Below, one piece after another: positions 61,565 through 64,000 of a stretch of 64,000 bases of DNA (positions within the stretch are counted from its first letter, which is position 1; every line of letters begins with the position of its first letter). Source of the DNA: Pseudomonas sp. Fl4BN1 (lineage in GTDB: Bacteria; Pseudomonadota; Gammaproteobacteria; Pseudomonadales; Pseudomonadaceae). The notes under the pieces were generated by a model. That model did no database searches. It was not told the origin of the DNA and saw only the letters and a list, made by a program, of their open reading frames with translations. Location: contig NZ_JAAARM010000005.1 in NCBI RefSeq assembly GCF_009908285.1, positions 62,001 to 126,000 of the forward strand. Direction: 5' to 3'. The translations under genes and the position numbers were made by a program.

Positions 61565-62908
61565 TCAGGTCATCTGGATGATGGTCTGCATGATGGTGCT
61601 CTGGGTGGAGATGGTCTTGGCGTTCGCCTGATAGTTGCTCTGGGCCTTGATCAGGTTGACCAGTTCGTTGGTCAGGTTGACGTTGGACTCTTCCAGGGAG
61701 TTGGACTGAATCGCCCCCAGGGTGCCAGTCTTCGGCGCGTCATAACCTGGAATACCGGACGAGTAGGTTTCTTTCCAGCTGGTGCCGCCAACTGGCTGCA
61801 GGCCTTGCTCATTGGTGAAGCTTGCCAGGGAGATCTGACCGATCGGCTTGGTCTGCTCGTTGCTGAAGTTGGCCAGCATGACGCCAGTGCCGTCGATGGT
61901 CAGGCTGCTGATCTGGCCGGTGGCGTAACCATTCTGCGCGATCACCGAACGGTTGCTATCACCGAACACCGAACCGGTCTTGGTCATGTCGATGCTGACA
62001 CCGTTCGGCGCGGCCTTGGCACCGTTGGGGGCGAATACACCGTTGGTAACGGTACCTGGAGTCCAGGCGGCAGCAGACATGACAACGTTGTTACCGACGA
62101 CGGTGAACTGGCTGCCAGTCGCCGGGGTTGGCGGAGTCACAGCCTGCAGCTTACCCGACGAGTCGAAGGTCATGGTGATCGGTGCTTGGTTGGCCATGCT
62201 GAAGGCCGAGCCATCCGGATTGCGACCATCGATCAGGGTATAGGTCTGCCAAGTGTTGGCATTCGGCGTCTTGATCATGTACTGATCCATGACGTGCTTG
62301 TTGCCCTGGGTGTCGTAGACCGGCGTGCTGAACTGCTTGGTGTAGGTGGTGTTGTCGGTCGGATTGAACACATACGCCGGAGTTGTCGCGGCAGTATTGA
62401 TCGGGGTTGCGTTGGAATCCAGGTTGATGGTCGAGGAGATCGAGTCGGTCGGCTTCGGTGCGAGGTTCGAGGTATCGATCCGCAGGTCGGTCAGCACACC
62501 GTTGACGATCTTGCCGTTGGCGTCGACCGCATAGCCTTGCAGGCGAGCAGTGCCATCACTGTTGGTGATGTAGCCTTCCTTGTCGGTCTTGAAAGTACCG
62601 GCACGGGTATAAGTCAGGGAACCGTTGGTGCTCAGCACGAAGAAACCCTGGCCCTGGATACCCATGTCCAGCACGTTGCCGGTGTTGCTGATATCACCGT
62701 TGGTGAACTGCTGGGAAACGTTGGCCAGGCGCACACCGTTACCCACGACCTGAGTGCCGCTGCCCAGTTTGGTGGCCGAGTACACATCGGCGAACTCTGC
62801 ACGAGATGACTTGAAACCCGTGGTCGCGACGTTGGCAATGTTGTTGCCGGTAACGTCCAACTGTTTGTTGGCAGCGTAGAGACCGCTAAGGCCGATATTG
62901 AAAGACAT
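61565..62908 (-). CDS. flgE: Flagellar hook protein FlgE
   Basis: FlgE forms the hook outside the cell. The 447-residue protein starts SFNIGLSGLYAANKQLDVTGNNIANVATTGFKSSRAEF, with the heptad-type N-terminal helix shared by axial flagellar proteins, and ends with the matching ESNVNLTNELVNLIKAQSNYQANAKTISTQSTIMQTIIQMT helix. The middle (~residues 150-390) is a low-complexity, Thr/Ala/Asn-rich variable domain. It follows flgD by 30 bases. flgF does not follow; a terminator and nrdA are next. Confidence 0.95.
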   Translation of the reverse strand: MSFNIGLSGLYAANKQLDVTGNNIANVATTGFKSSRAEFADVYSATKLGSGTQVVGNGVRLANVSQQFTNGDISNTGNVLDMGIQGQGFFVLSTNGSLTYTRAGTFKTDKEGYITNSDGTARLQGYAVDANGKIVNGVLTDLRIDTSNLAPKPTDSISSTINLDSNATPINTAATTPAYVFNPTDNTTYTKQFSTPVYDTQGNKHVMDQYMIKTPNANTWQTYTLIDGRNPDGSAFSMANQAPITMTFDSSGKLQAVTPPTPATGSQFTVVGNNVVMSAAAWTPGTVTNGVFAPNGAKAAPNGVSIDMTKTGSVFGDSNRSVIAQNGYATGQISSLTIDGTGVMLANFSNEQTKPIGQISLASFTNEQGLQPVGGTSWKETYSSGIPGYDAPKTGTLGAIQSNSLEESNVNLTNELVNLIKAQSNYQANAKTISTQSTIMQTIIQMT

Positions 62909-62938
62909 ATTCCACTCCTTGTGCCGGTTTAGTCGGCT

Positions 62939-63667
62939 CTAGATACCAATGGTTTGTACTTTGGACAGGGCAATCGGGCTGCCCATACCGGCCAGGTTCA
63001 ACATCAATTCACCACCGGTCTGGCTGATAGTGACGCTGTTGACCGTTGCCGGCAGGTAGGTGACCAAGTCAGTGCCCTTGCCATCAATGGTGGTACTGGC
63101 CTTGAAGGTATAATTACCCGGATCTGCCTTGGTACCGTCGGTCTTGGTGCCATCCCAGACGAAGCTGGCATTGCCGGCTTTCTGACTGCCCATGTCGATA
63201 GTCTTGACGGTGTTGCCAGCCTTGTCGGTGACGGTCACGGTGACCGAGCTCACGCTGGACGGTACGGTCACCGAGCCGGTCATGCTCTTGCTGGTATCCA
63301 CCTGAGTGGTACCGGTCTGCACGATGACCGAACGGCCCACCAGGGAAGAAGCCTGCAAGGCCTGGGACGATTTGTAGTTGCCTGTGATCGAGTTCACCGA
63401 AGTATTGAGGGTAGTAATGCCCTCGAGGGTGGAGAACTGCGCCAACTGGGCAACGAACGCACTGTTGTCCTGAGGATCGAGTGGGTTCTGGTTGTTCAGC
63501 TGAGTCACCAACAGCTTGAGGAACGCATCCTTGCCCAGGGACTGCTTGCCGGTCGCACTGTTAGTGGCCGCCGCCAGGCCATCGGCGCTGGTGGTCGTGG
63601 TTTTTTTCGACGAATTGGCCAGCACATCCTTGAGGGATGGGGCGTTGGTGGTATCAGTAACGCTCAT
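62939..63667 (-). CDS. flgD: Flagellar hook-capping protein FlgD
   Basis: FlgD forms the scaffold cap needed to polymerise the hook. The 242-residue protein has the conserved GKDAFLKLLVTQLNNQNPLDPQDNSAFVAQLAQFSTLEGI near residues 45-85, then a Tudor/FlgD Ig-like half with VTVTDKAGNTVKTIDMGSQKAGNASFVWDGTKTDG. The Ser/Thr/Lys-rich start is usual. It is 15 bases after flgC and 30 bases before flgE on the minus strand. Confidence 0.95.
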   Translation of the reverse strand: MSVTDTTNAPSLKDVLANSSKKTTTTSADGLAAATNSATGKQSLGKDAFLKLLVTQLNNQNPLDPQDNSAFVAQLAQFSTLEGITTLNTSVNSITGNYKSSQALQASSLVGRSVIVQTGTTQVDTSKSMTGSVTVPSSVSSVTVTVTDKAGNTVKTIDMGSQKAGNASFVWDGTKTDGTKADPGNYTFKASTTIDGKGTDLVTYLPATVNSVTISQTGGELMLNLAGMGSPIALSKVQTIGI

Positions 63668-63682
63668 TGGATTCGCCCCTTA

Positions 63683-64000
63683 TCACTGACCCAGGGTCAG
63701 GACCTTCTGCATCATGGTTTTGGCGGTGTTCATCATTTCCGCATTGGTCTGGAACGAACGGCTGGCGGAGATCATGTCGGCCATCTCTTCCACCACGTTG
63801 ACGTTGGGGTAGTAGACATAACCCTTGGCGTCGGCGGCTGGATGATTAGGTTCGTAGCGGGCCTCAAGATTGCTCTGGTCTTCGACCACGCCCAGCACCT
63901 GTACGCCCTGGCCTGCAGCATCCTGATTCTGGAACAGCGAATCAGTGCCACCGCTCTGCGCGCCCTGGAACATGGTGGCGAATACCGGATGACGAGCGCG
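63683..64000 (-). CDS. flgC: Flagellar basal-body rod protein FlgC (C-terminal part)
   Basis: The window ends inside flgC. The last 105 codons are present, reading ARHPVFATMFQGAQSGG..., then VVEDQSNLEARYEPNHPAADAKGYVYYPNVNVVEEMADMISASRSFQTNAEMMNTAKTMMQKVL, the conserved C-terminal helix of proximal rod proteins. The complete protein is about 147 residues, so about 40 residues and the start lie beyond the right edge. The order flgC-flgD-flgE is standard. Confidence 0.93.
   Translation of the reverse strand, partial: RARHPVFATMFQGAQSGGTDSLFQNQDAAGQGVQVLGVVEDQSNLEARYEPNHPAADAKGYVYYPNVNVVEEMADMISASRSFQTNAEMMNTAKTMMQKVLTLGQ

Overview
The window is a stretch of a Pseudomonas chromosome, most likely from the P. 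fluorescens group. The base is GC-rich with strong C/G third positions. The gene neighbourhoods are pseudomonad: oprH-phoP-phoQ, gacS-ldhA next to a Pir-like two-component pair, cysM-rlmD-relA-mazG, an aerobic cobalamin operon under a B12 riboswitch, nrdA with duplicated ATP cones, and flgCDE. GacS opens at a GTG codon and has 917 residues, as in P. protegens-type strains. Both ends cut a gene (a FadL-type porin on the left, flgC on the right). I saw no tRNA, rRNA, insertion sequence, prophage or CRISPR array.

Layout. 1-3.4 kb: FadL-family porin, glutathione-peroxidase-like protein, an MFS transporter with a tiny overlapping membrane-peptide gene, and a MarR regulator flanked by matching palindromes. 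3.5-12.6 kb: a ten-gene minus-strand cobalamin operon (cobO-cobB-bluB-cbiB-cobD-cobQ-cobU-cobT-cobC-cobS), largely joined by 4-8 base start/stop overlaps and headed by a cobalamin riboswitch. It covers adenosylation, amidation, the aminopropanol arm, dimethylbenzimidazole synthesis and nucleotide-loop assembly. 12.8-20.1 kb: an unrecognised protein, a PQQ-type sugar dehydrogenase lipoprotein, an O-methyltransferase, two NlpC/P60 lipoproteins, hda, a PerM/AI-2E family protein and a DUF2066 protein. 20.5-23.4 kb: purM-purN-DUF3108 and a small protein whose promoter carries a SlyA-type palindrome. 23.5-29.6 kb: DUF2058, mazG, relA, rlmD, cysM. 29.7-36.7 kb: a PirR/PirS-like pair without a receptor gene, gacS, ldhA, and two small proteins. 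36.8-39.6 kb: thioredoxin-like lipoprotein, arsC-wrbA-DUF2069, and a tag-type DNA glycosylase. 39.6-44.4 kb: an AT-richer patch with a histidine-phosphatase gene, arnT and a second ArnT-like glycosyltransferase. 44.4-50.8 kb: ttcA, YIP1, SprT, a CoA-transferase, dctA with a clear sigma-54 promoter, and a divergent AraC regulator. 50.8-57.7 kb: oprH-phoP-phoQ, dienelactone hydrolase, phosphopantetheinyl transferase, and an RstA/RstB-like pair. 57.7-64 kb: a 757-base control region, nrdA, a REP doublet and flgE-flgD-flgC.

How the parts work together. Several units concern envelope and cation or antibiotic stress: OprH/PhoPQ, ArnT and the histidine phosphatase would alter lipid A and outer-membrane charge. 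Others concern global control: RelA (ppGpp), GacS (secondary metabolism), and Hda together with nrdA, where DnaA-box-like and NrdR-box-like sites sit upstream of nrdA. The most useful non-coding signals are a four-fold, 11-bp-phased GTTCAG array between oprH and the dienelactone hydrolase gene, a 23-bp-offset direct repeat upstream of the RstA-like regulator, paired palindromes around marR, and the long nrdA leader. I did not find a clearly new multi-gene system. The candidates for new biology are small genes and regulatory arrays.
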